NCBI GenBank assembly: GCA_007132255.1
Contig: SLOZ01000076.1
Span: 1-22,115 of the forward strand
DNA from: Limnochordia bacterium
GTDB lineage: Bacteria > Bacillota > Limnochordia > Darwinibacteriales > B1SED10-159
Direction: 5' to 3'
Length of the DNA stretch: 22,115 nucleotides
Below the pieces are notes generated by a model. It was not told the origin of the DNA. It worked only from the letters and a program-made list of their open reading frames with translations, and searched no databases. The translations under genes and the position numbers were made by a program. This document shows positions 1 through 6,556 of this stretch, one piece after another (the first letter of the stretch is position 1; every line of letters begins with the position of its first letter).

Positions 1-161
1 GACCAGCCTATGCAGGCAACATCATTGAAGAACGCGAACAGGCGCACTTTGTGTATCCCGAAGAACTACTGCGAGTGCGCGGTATAGGCCCAGCTCGTCT
101 AGAAGCAATCCAGCCTTTGATCTGCCTGGAACCTGAGGTCATCGTGGATGAGGCTCCGTAG
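1..161 (+). CDS. comEA: ComEA-like competence DNA-binding protein, C-terminal fragment
   Basis: The window opens inside a reading frame (first full codon at base 3) that ends at TAG 159-161. The visible 52 residues include ELLRVRGIGPARLEAIQPLI, a helix-hairpin-helix of the ComEA type: a GIG hairpin turn, then a helix, then a terminal P-L-I. It is preceded by a R-E-x(n)-F-x-x-P-E-E-L stretch typical of the second half of the ComEA HhH pair. ComEA is the membrane-anchored receptor that binds double-stranded DNA at the cell surface and passes it to the ComEC channel. Its stop overlaps the comEC start by 14 bases, so the two are probably translationally coupled. The N-terminal anchor and first HhH lie outside the window. 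A different HhH protein is possible in principle, but the next gene being comEC makes ComEA the best reading. Confidence 0.82.
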   Translation, partial: PAYAGNIIEEREQAHFVYPEELLRVRGIGPARLEAIQPLICLEPEVIVDEAP

Positions 162-2421
162 CGTCAAAATACCATTGGTCACGGCGGCGGTCTATTTGGG
201 TGCGGGCATAGCCTGGCGGGGGGCAGGGTTTCCGCCACTCGCATTCTTTGGCACGTTGGTCTTCGCAGTCTTGGCTTGGCTTTGGTGTGAGTACACGAGT
301 CCGCAGAGTTCTGCCTGTCATGTGACGTTTTTGATCCTTGCTGCCACTTTGGGAGCGCTGAACATGTTCCTCGTTGCGGACCCCAGTCCTTGGTTGGGGG
401 CATCTGGGACATGGACAGGACAGGTGACGGCACTGGAATCTACTAGATTTTATCAGCGTGTCACCGTCGACGTCGAGGAGTTGGGATATGCCGTTATGCA
501 TGCCAGCACCGATGCCACCGTAGAGCTCGGGAACATCCTAGCGATCAAGGGTACGGCTGTAATACCCAAACAGGCGGGAAATCCAGGCGAGTTCGACTAT
601 CGAAGGTTTCTTCACAACCGTCGCGTACGTTGGTTTTTGGACGTTACTGATTGGTATATCGCAGATGGTGGTTCATTACCCACAGGGATTGATCAGACCA
701 TACGCCAGCGAGTTGCCCAGCGGTTGACCGAACTGGAACATCCTGAACTGCTGCAGGCATTTCTTTTAGGCGAGCGCAGTGTTATGACGCAAGAGCAGTT
801 GGATGGTTGGGAAGTGCTTGGTGTGACTCATCTCATGGCAGTATCTGGGATGCACTTGGGTGTTCTATGCATTATCTTAAGCCGTATTTTGCTGCGCTTG
901 CCGTTAGCCCACGGTCTGCGTTGGGGTATATTAACAGCGGGTATCCTGTCTTACGTCGTTTTGGTGGGTGCTCGACCGTCATCGCTGCGAGCCTGGGGCG
1001 TAATGGTCTTGGCTGGTGCTGCTCAGCTGCGTCAGTGCAAAACCGAACCGCTTCATTACTGGTCTATAGCAGCACTGATATTTTTTGTCATTCGTCCATC
1101 CTCTTGGCTGGACTTAGGGTTTCAAATGTCGTTCGCAGCATCGGGAGGGATTCTTCTTTACTTACCATGGATAGGGCGTCTTCCCCGATGGGCGAGTGTT
1201 CTTATGGTGTCGATTATTGCACAGTTGGCACTGCTGCCGATTTTGGCTCACAATTTTGGGCAGATAGCGCTTGTGAGTCCATTAACGACACTACTGTTTA
1301 TGCCCGTCGTCATGCTCCTGTTGGTTGTCGGGCTTGCATGGCTGCTCAGTGCTGGACTCCTAAACATCCTCCTGGTACCGCTGCTGGATGCGTTGACGCT
1401 AGCCCTTCTAGAGCTCTCGGCTTGGCTTGTTCCGGCGGCGCTGGTGCTCCCATTGCGAAGGTTTAACTATGTTGAGTTCATCCTATGGTACGCGTGTTTT
1501 CTGGCAATGGGCTTAACTCTGCGGCAGAGGCGCTTTGTTCCAGCTCGTCAAACGTGGGCTCATTGGGCTCTGCTGGTAGCCTTCTTGGTTGTGATCTGGA
1601 GTCTGCCGCCAACATGGACTCGGCCACTGCACATTTTGACGGTGGATGTCGGCCAAGGCGACAGCCTGTTGATACGCACTCCGCATGGACAGACTATTTT
1701 AATTGACGGAGGGGGTCAAGCACGAGAACGCAGTACACCAGATCAAAATGTGGGAACAACTCGAATTGTGCCACTGCTTCGCCGTCTGGGAGTCAACCAT
1801 CTTGATTTGGTACTGTTGACCCACGCCCATGAAGATCACATTCAAGGTCTGCTGCCGATCTTAGATGGCTTGAGCATTGGAATGGTCTGGGATAGCGGAC
1901 ACCCCCACACATCTGTGTCTTACAGGCGTTATCTAGAAACGATTAGGGACAAATCCATTCCGTATCACATGGTTCGAGCCGGAGACGGTATTGTGCTGCC
2001 AGGGGGTGTCCAGTTGGATATTCTCCACCCTGACAAACTTCTGTCAGGGACATCGTCCGATCTCAATAACAATTCCTTGGTGCTTCACGTCCAGTATTCT
2101 GGTCGATCGTTTCTCTTCTCCGGAGACCTAGACAGGGAAGGGCAAATGGATATGCTGCGCCGATCCATTCCCAAGGTGGACTGGCTTAAGGTTCCGCACC
2201 ATGGCAGTCGATCCGCTTGGTTTGAACCATGGCTGCTTCGTTTGGCCCCTTCCACCGCAGTGATCTCGGTCGGTTCATCAAACCGTTTTGGACACCCGCA
2301 TCCTCAAGTTCTAGCAGGACTGACTGCCGCCGAAGTCGAAGTGTATCGCACGGACCTGCATGGCGGAATCTCAACGTATGTATGGCAGGGAATCATGTGG
2401 AGCAACGTGACGAAGAGGTGA
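148..2421 (+). CDS. comEC: ComEC/Rec2 family DNA uptake channel protein
   Basis: At 757 aa this is a full-length ComEC with all three expected parts. The N-terminal membrane region leads into an OB-like segment with the family motif NPGEFDYRRFLHNRRVRW near residue 145. The central multi-helix Competence domain contains LLGERS followed by GVTHLMAVSGMHLGVL, the hallmark ALLLG...HLLAISGLH pattern. The C-terminal metallo-beta-lactamase-like domain starts at about residue 505 (VDVGQGDS, then LIDGGG). It carries THAHEDH at 558-564 (H559, H561, D563, H564), then FSGDLD and PHHGS. ComEC forms the inner-membrane channel for single-stranded DNA during transformation, and the C-terminal domain is the proposed nuclease that degrades the non-transported strand. 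The metal-binding His/Asp set is intact. The ATG at 148 has a GAGG about 10 nt upstream and overlaps the end of comEA. Organisation suggests a comEA-comEC-holA operon. Confidence 0.95.
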   Translation: MRLRSVKIPLVTAAVYLGAGIAWRGAGFPPLAFFGTLVFAVLAWLWCEYTSPQSSACHVTFLILAATLGALNMFLVADPSPWLGASGTWTGQVTALESTRFYQRVTVDVEELGYAVMHASTDATVELGNILAIKGTAVIPKQAGNPGEFDYRRFLHNRRVRWFLDVTDWYIADGGSLPTGIDQTIRQRVAQRLTELEHPELLQAFLLGERSVMTQEQLDGWEVLGVTHLMAVSGMHLGVLCIILSRILLRLPLAHGLRWGILTAGILSYVVLVGARPSSLRAWGVMVLAGAAQLRQCKTEPLHYWSIAALIFFVIRPSSWLDLGFQMSFAASGGILLYLPWIGRLPRWASVLMVSIIAQLALLPILAHNFGQIALVSPLTTLLFMPVVMLLLVVGLAWLLSAGLLNILLVPLLDALTLALLELSAWLVPAALVLPLRRFNYVEFILWYACFLAMGLTLRQRRFVPARQTWAHWALLVAFLVVIWSLPPTWTRPLHILTVDVGQGDSLLIRTPHGQTILIDGGGQARERSTPDQNVGTTRIVPLLRRLGVNHLDLVLLTHAHEDHIQGLLPILDGLSIGMVWDSGHPHTSVSYRRYLETIRDKSIPYHMVRAGDGIVLPGGVQLDILHPDKLLSGTSSDLNNNSLVLHVQYSGRSFLFSGDLDREGQMDMLRRSIPKVDWLKVPHHGSRSAWFEPWLLRLAPSTAVISVGSSNRFGHPHPQVLAGLTAAEVEVYRTDLHGGISTYVWQGIMWSNVTKR

Positions 2422-2424
2422 AGA

Positions 2425-3432
2425 TTGTTGGAATGGACCAAATGGAAAAAACATATCTTTGAAGAAGCGCTGTTCCCACTTTACATCGTCCATGGCGACG
2501 AGGAACAACTACAGACGGAGATTTTGCAGGCATTCAAGAGACGAGCTTTTTCTGGTGGTATGGGTGATTGGAATTGGAATGTTTTATACGGTCACAAGGA
2601 GCTCGGGCTGTCACAGATCGTTGAGGCGATAGCGGGAGCCGCTTGGGGCGCAGACAATCGCATTGCTGTGCTGCGTACTTGTGATTCTGTCACGGCTGAT
2701 ACTTGGAGTGCGTTGGCCGCTTGGATGGAGCAGAATGATGCTGGGAGTACTCTGGTGCTCTTCTTTCACAGCATGGATGGTCGGATCAAAGGCATCAAGA
2801 AGCTGCGGTCGATGGCCCAAGTTTGGGAATGCCAGCAGTACAAGGGTGATGCGCTTCTGCGCTATATTGTTGATCGTGCACAGACAAAGGGTTTGACCAT
2901 GGGCGACGAGGCTGCGCGGCAGTTGGTGAAGTACACGGGGCCGGATTTGTCCTTCGTAGTAAGTGAGTTAGAGAAACTCGCTCTCTATGTCCATCCCGAA
3001 ACGACCATCGATGCAACGGTTGTCGATACAGCAGCTTCGATTGCGCCGGGGCAGTTGGAACACGGGGCTGTCTTTCGAATGACCGAGGCCATGGCGGCCA
3101 AGAACTGTGGTGAGGCTGTCCGCCTGCTCCATGAGCTGATGGATGCTGGAGAGGCGCCGCTGCGAATTCTTCCATTGATCGATCGTGAACTGCGTCTGCT
3201 TCTGGCGGCTAAGAGCAGACATGGGCAGCCATGGGCCAGTATTGCCCATGCGATGGGCGAGAACTCGGAGTACCCTGTTAAGAAAGCCGGTCGTTTCAGC
3301 GGCCGGTTTTCCGAGGATGCGCTTCTGCACGCGTTTGGCAAAGTAGTACAAGCTGACCGCGACCTTAAACTGGGCGCTAACGGCGAAGACGTCCTCGAAG
3401 CGTTGGTTGTCTGGATCTGCCGACATGAATGA
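2425..3432 (+). CDS. holA: DNA polymerase III subunit delta
   Basis: A 335-aa protein matching the size of HolA (about 340 aa) and placed directly after comEC as in many Bacillota. Visible family features are the N-terminal PLYIVHGDEEQLQTEIL strand-helix, which replaces the usual YLLYGEE.yL motif of the delta N-domain. Next come a central helical lid region (LVKYTGPDLSFVVSELEKLALY) and a C-terminal collar domain (GEAPLRILPLIDRELRLLL). Delta is the clamp-loader subunit that opens the sliding clamp. It is AAA+-like without a functional Walker A, consistent with none being seen. The start is TTG, either at 2425 or at the adjacent TTG 2428. The Shine-Dalgarno GAGGTG at 2415-2420 lies inside the end of comEC and suits either one. 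The gene ends at a hairpin shared with rpsT. Confidence 0.9.
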   Translation: MLEWTKWKKHIFEEALFPLYIVHGDEEQLQTEILQAFKRRAFSGGMGDWNWNVLYGHKELGLSQIVEAIAGAAWGADNRIAVLRTCDSVTADTWSALAAWMEQNDAGSTLVLFFHSMDGRIKGIKKLRSMAQVWECQQYKGDALLRYIVDRAQTKGLTMGDEAARQLVKYTGPDLSFVVSELEKLALYVHPETTIDATVVDTAASIAPGQLEHGAVFRMTEAMAAKNCGEAVRLLHELMDAGEAPLRILPLIDRELRLLLAAKSRHGQPWASIAHAMGENSEYPVKKAGRFSGRFSEDALLHAFGKVVQADRDLKLGANGEDVLEALVVWICRHE

Positions 3433-3433
3433 A

Positions 3434-3457
3434 AAAAACCACCATTTGGTGGTTTTT
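3434..3457. terminator. Bidirectional intrinsic terminator between holA and rpsT
   Basis: AAAAACCACCA pairs with TGGTGGTTTTT around a very short TT centre, and there are A-runs on the 5' side and T-runs on the 3' side. It lies 1 base after the holA stop and 30 bases after the (minus strand) rpsT stop. Read from either strand it gives a hairpin followed by U residues, so it fits a terminator serving both convergent genes. Confidence 0.85.
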
Positions 3458-3486
3458 GCATAATCTCGTAGGAGCGATGGTGGCGC

Positions 3487-3747
3487 TTAGTTGACTTTGG
3501 CTAACTTCTTGGTGAGGCGAGATTTCCGGCGCGCCGCCGCATTTTTGTGAATAATCCCCTTAGCCGCAGCTTTGTCGAGGCTTTGAATCGTTTTCTTCAA
3601 AACGTCATTAGCATTGTCTGCATCAGTTGCCACTGCTGTATGAAATCGCTTGACAGATGTCTTCAAAGCGGACTTTGCTACACGATTGCGTTCTCGCTTT
3701 CCTGCACTTACACGAACGCGTTTTGCTGCTGATTTAATATTTGGCAC
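3487..3747 (-). CDS. rpsT: 30S ribosomal protein S20
   Basis: The 86-aa basic protein begins M-P-N-I-K-S-A-A-K-R-V and ends with RRKSRLTKKLAKVN. This is the standard S20 layout: helical, Lys/Arg/Ala-rich, with KSALKT in the first third and a GIIHKNAAARRKSRL motif. S20 binds 16S rRNA helices in the small subunit. The start codon is GTG (CAC at 3745-3747 on the + strand), and it is fixed by an exceptionally strong Shine-Dalgarno just upstream. The gene sits alone on the minus strand between two + strand neighbours, has its own promoter (3784-3812), and converges on holA. Position next to holA is conserved in Bacillota. Confidence 0.97.
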   Translation of the reverse strand: MPNIKSAAKRVRVSAGKRERNRVAKSALKTSVKRFHTAVATDADNANDVLKKTIQSLDKAAAKGIIHKNAAARRKSRLTKKLAKVN

Positions 3748-3751
3748 TTCC

Positions 3752-3764
3752 GATCACCTCCTCC
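3752..3764 (-). promoter_or_regulatory. Extended Shine-Dalgarno of rpsT
   Basis: On the minus strand the sequence reads GGAGGAGGTGATC. The last 11 bases (AGGAGGTGATC) are a perfect complement to the 3' end of 16S rRNA as known in bacteria (GATCACCTCCT). It ends 4 nt before the GTG start of rpsT. This is longer than the 5 to 7 nt matches seen at the other genes in the window and may offset the non-ATG start. Confidence 0.85.
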
Positions 3765-3783
3765 GCAAGAATTACCGTCTGTA

Positions 3784-3812
3784 ATTATACCACGTCGCCG
3801 AGGTGAGTTCAA
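3784..3812 (-). promoter_or_regulatory. Sigma-A-type promoter of rpsT
   Basis: On the minus strand, TTGAAC (complement of 3807-3812) is followed by a 17-bp spacer and a consensus TATAAT (complement of 3784-3789). Expected start of transcription is near 3777, giving a leader of about 30 nt that consists mostly of the ribosome binding site. Five of six -35... positions are not required here: the match is 4 of 6 at -35 and 6 of 6 at -10. Confidence 0.85.
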
Positions 3813-3963
3813 TAGCAAATATTCGTGAACCCTACAGCCGAATCTGCTTTTGCCAAGGCGCTTAACAGGGCTTTTGGAACGTTTGAAACTGGCGTATTTG
3901 GGCGTTGGAACCCGGCTATGCAACAGACGCCCATGTCAGTGACCTGACACCATGAGCTATGAT

Positions 3964-3988
3964 AACAGGCTGCCTGTTTTATAGGCAG
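3964..3988. repeat. Nested inverted repeat after the GerMN gene
   Basis: AACAGGC-T-GCCTGTT (3964-3978) is a perfect 7-bp inverted repeat. Its right half overlaps a second pairing option, CTGCCT (3970-3975) with AGGCAG (3983-3988). It lies just after the stop of the minus-strand GerMN gene. There is no T-run on either side, so a classical terminator is not supported. It could be a weak terminator, an mRNA 3' end, or a protein binding site. Confidence 0.4.
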
Positions 3989-3993
3989 GTCGG

Positions 3994-4578
3994 CTAGAAA
4001 TCTGTGATACGCAGTGGGGACTCGATAGCCACATGCCCGCCGATGGACTCGATGGTCTCGCCTTCCAGCAAAATCTGCACATGCGAGATAGTTGAGAAAG
4101 CAGCCAAAGTCCGCATCAAAGACTGCAGCAACAGGGCCTCACCCTGCGAGCCCATATTGAAGTTGCTTTGCAGCTCCTGTGAAAAATCCAGTACCGCCGT
4201 ACCATTGTCAATCTGAACGGATAACAGACGCGTACCCGAAGGAAGCACAGGTTGCAGACCGGGAGTTTCGGGACCCGCGATAACAGCGTCAACGGCTTTC
4301 GCGATGGTTAAGGGTGCAGATACAGACCGCACTTCCGGTCGCAGTACGATATCAGTGTCCGTTATCTCTAGGAAATAAACAGTGATCTGATGCTCAGCTG
4401 TTACAGGTCGAGTTTGTTCAAGCTCTCGGTCTTCCGGCGTCGGCGAAAATCGCTCCTGCAACGACTGCAGTTCTTGCCGAAGGGACGTCAGTTCATGTTG
4501 AACCTGGTCCCACTGCCAGTAAACGAAGGCACCGGCTACGAGGAGAATCAGGATACTGACCATTGTCAAAAAACGCAT
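3994..4578 (-). CDS. GerMN-domain membrane protein
   Basis: The protein (194 aa from ATG 4578) starts with a single hydrophobic segment at about residues 4-21 (MVSILILLVAGAFVYW). A short coiled coil follows (QHELTSLRQELQSLQERF), and then one GerMN domain from about residue 65 to the end. GerMN features seen are ITVYFLE, the AGPETPGLQPVLPSGTRLLSV loop, NGTAVLDFSQEL, and the closing VQILLEG. The domain is known from Bacillus GerM, a sporulation and germination factor linked to cortex/peptidoglycan, and from LpqB-type lipoproteins. No Cys follows the hydrophobic segment, so it should be a membrane-anchored extracytoplasmic protein rather than a lipoprotein. A GTG at 4647 would add 23 residues, but it has no Shine-Dalgarno. 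ATG 4578 has GGAAAGG about 10 nt upstream and fits better. It is divergent from murJ, another envelope gene; its exact role is unknown. Confidence 0.8.
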   Translation of the reverse strand: MRFLTMVSILILLVAGAFVYWQWDQVQHELTSLRQELQSLQERFSPTPEDRELEQTRPVTAEHQITVYFLEITDTDIVLRPEVRSVSAPLTIAKAVDAVIAGPETPGLQPVLPSGTRLLSVQIDNGTAVLDFSQELQSNFNMGSQGEALLLQSLMRTLAAFSTISHVQILLEGETIESIGGHVAIESPLRITDF

Positions 4579-4864
4579 GTTGACACGACCTTTCCGGATC
4601 ATGTTGTGGCGCAGCTGCGCCATTATATTTGGGCGGAAACTCTCCACTCTAGTCTAGCACATTTGCCGGCTGCTTCCCATACCCTAAAGGATTTGAGCCT
4701 TTGAACTCGAATACCATAGAGCGATGGTTATAAGGGCTTGCTAGGGGCCTGAATCGCAGGGCTGCACCGAACGTACAGCGGCGGTCCAGATTCGTCAGGA
4801 CTCGTCGAGCTACAAGAGTGTACTGCACCTGGGATGGCATTGCGAAGTTGGAGGCGACAAAGAA
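4579..4864. other. Divergent intergenic region between GerMN gene and murJ
   Basis: This stretch (286 bases from the favoured GerMN start) should hold both promoters. On the minus strand a TATAAT lies at 4622-4627. It sits inside the longer GerMN reading frame, supporting the shorter start, but I see no convincing -35 at 16 to 18 bp. On the + strand a TTGAAC at 4701-4706 and a TATAAG at 4729-4734 are too far apart (22 bp) to pair well. GGAGG at 4850-4854 is the murJ Shine-Dalgarno. No RNA gene or repeat was recognised. Confidence 0.4.
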
Positions 4865-6442
4865 ATGAGTGGTAGTTCGGATCAACGAGTGGCTCGAGCA
4901 GCAGGACTAGTCATGACGGCGATATTCATCAGCCGGATTCTTGGTTTTATCAGAGAACGTGCGGTGGCCGAAGTGTTTGGTCGAACATGGGTAACGGATG
5001 TTTTCTTTGCTGCTTTCTCCATTCCTGACCTAATGTATCAACTTCTTGTGGGCGGAGCTCTCAGCTCGGCCTTTATTCCTGTATTTACACAATATCTGGC
5101 TCAAGAACAAGAGGAGGAGGCTTGGCACGTCGCCTCTACATTCATGAATTTGATCGGCCTTTTGCTTGTACTCCTATTAGTGTTGGGTCTGGTCTTCACA
5201 CCCCTTTTGGCTCCGTTGGTCGGCGTGGGATTTCACGGAGAGCAGCGAGAACTCCTAATCCTGCTGATGCGGGTGACATTTCCCGCTGTGTTCTTCACGG
5301 CCTTGGCTGGCTTGATGATGGGTGTCCTCAATTCATATCGTCAATTCACGCTGCCCGCCATAGGACCAGTTTTCTACAACATAGCGCAAATTCTCGGAGC
5401 CTACTTGTTGGGTCCGGTCTTTGGAATCTTTGGTATGGCAATTGGGACCATAGCTGGTGCTTTGGGGAATTTCGGTATCCAGTTTCCTGGAGTTGTGAAA
5501 AAAGGCAGAGGATTCTACAGACCAGTCATCGACCTCAAGCATCCTGGGATCCGAAAGATGTTCAAGTTGATGCTTCCGGCCATGATTGGGCTTTCCATTG
5601 CTCAGATTAACTTGATAGTGGGTCAAAACCTAGCATCACTATTGGAACCCGGGTCCATCGTTGCTCTGCGCTTGGCCAATCGTATCATCCATTTCCCGTT
5701 AGGTGTTTTTGCCATGGGGATCTCCACCGCTATCTTTCCAACGTTAACGCGTTTATCTGCCTTGAAGGAGATGGAAGAATTTAGGAAGACATTTTCTTTT
5801 GGCTTGCGAGTCATTGTCTACATTACCTTGCCTGCGGCTGTGGGCATTGCGGTCCTAAGTGAACCCATTGTTCGCTTGCTGTTTGAAAGCGGCCAATTTA
5901 CCCCGGAAGACACAAACGCAACGGCCTTTGCAGTCGTTTATTACTCGCTTGGCCTTTTTTCGCAGTCGTGCCTCCAGCTCTTGATCAAAATATTCTACTC
6001 GCTCCATGATACCGTGACTCCGGTGAAAGTGGGGCTCCTCACGGTCGTCATCAACGCAGCGTTGAGCATTTGGTTTCTTTTCTTCACGGAGTTAGGCCAT
6101 GGCGGAATTGCCTTGGCGTTTTCCTTGACAGCGTCAGTGAACGTTATCCTCTATCTCTGGATACTCCGACGAAAACTCGGCACCATCGCTGGTCATCGGT
6201 TGGCAGCTACAGCTGCCAAAGCCCTACCGGCCTCTATTATTATGGGTATATTTGCTTTCTTAACAGCAGCATGGATAGGGCCGCGAGTAGATTTGAGTGT
6301 TGGAAGCGGACGTTCCCTCCAGACCTTCGCTGCTATTGCCGTGGGTGCCACAGCCTATTTGGCTGCAAGCTTCTTGTTCCAAATGGAGGAGCCTTGGTTT
6401 GTCTGGAACATGGTCAAAGGACGGCTGCGGCGACAGCGGTAA
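4865..6442 (+). CDS. murJ: Lipid II flippase MurJ
   Basis: The 525-aa, almost entirely hydrophobic protein fits the MurJ/MviN family (usually 500 to 550 aa, 14 membrane helices). The N-terminal signature SRILGFIRE at residues 23-31 contains two of the conserved arginines (R24, R30) that line the central cavity of MurJ. PDLMYQLLVGGALSSAFIPVF follows, the most recognisable family stretch. A later LRLANRIIHFPLGVFAMGISTAIFPTL segment matches the second-lobe motif. MurJ moves the peptidoglycan precursor lipid II across the cytoplasmic membrane. ATG 4865 is supported by GGAGG 10 nt upstream. In Bacillus the interval upstream of lepA holds gpr and spoIIP instead, so this placement is a departure. 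Members of the wider MOP superfamily are an alternative, but the signatures favour MurJ. Confidence 0.93.
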   Translation: MSGSSDQRVARAAGLVMTAIFISRILGFIRERAVAEVFGRTWVTDVFFAAFSIPDLMYQLLVGGALSSAFIPVFTQYLAQEQEEEAWHVASTFMNLIGLLLVLLLVLGLVFTPLLAPLVGVGFHGEQRELLILLMRVTFPAVFFTALAGLMMGVLNSYRQFTLPAIGPVFYNIAQILGAYLLGPVFGIFGMAIGTIAGALGNFGIQFPGVVKKGRGFYRPVIDLKHPGIRKMFKLMLPAMIGLSIAQINLIVGQNLASLLEPGSIVALRLANRIIHFPLGVFAMGISTAIFPTLTRLSALKEMEEFRKTFSFGLRVIVYITLPAAVGIAVLSEPIVRLLFESGQFTPEDTNATAFAVVYYSLGLFSQSCLQLLIKIFYSLHDTVTPVKVGLLTVVINAALSIWFLFFTELGHGGIALAFSLTASVNVILYLWILRRKLGTIAGHRLAATAAKALPASIIMGIFAFLTAAWIGPRVDLSVGSGRSLQTFAAIAVGATAYLAASFLFQMEEPWFVWNMVKGRLRRQR

Positions 6443-6509
6443 GGGCATAGCCTGCATAGCCTGGTGTTGAAGGGAAGTCGTAGTACAACTATGCAAATGG
6501 GCTCCGACA

Positions 6510-6518
6510 TGGTATAAT
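6510..6518 (+). promoter_or_regulatory. Extended -10 promoter of lepA-hemW
   Basis: TGGTATAAT (6510-6518) is an extended -10 element (TGnTATAAT). The -35 region at 17 bp is poor (TATGCA, 3 of 6), as is often the case for extended -10 promoters. Transcription would start near 6525, about 30 nt before the lepA ATG and after the murJ stop, in a gap of 114 bases. Confidence 0.72.
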
Positions 6519-6556
6519 AGCTTTCGTGATATTCGATCGAAAAAAGGATTGGTGGA

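Noticed and set aside
807..1466. 219-codon + strand frame inside comEC
   Set aside because: It is out of frame with the intact comEC, and the composition (Ser, Cys, Ala rich) is that of a shifted frame.
2968..3461. Long minus-strand open frames (152 and 158 codons) opposite holA
   Set aside because: They mirror the codon structure of holA, have no ribosome sites or family resemblance and cross the terminator.
3752..3762. GATCACCTCCT on the + strand, identical to the 3' end of 16S rRNA
   Set aside because: There is no rRNA sequence around it. It is the complement of the rpsT Shine-Dalgarno.
4701..4734. TTGAAC and TATAAG as a murJ promoter
   Set aside because: The 22-bp spacing is too long for a normal promoter; left as a comment in the intergenic entry only.
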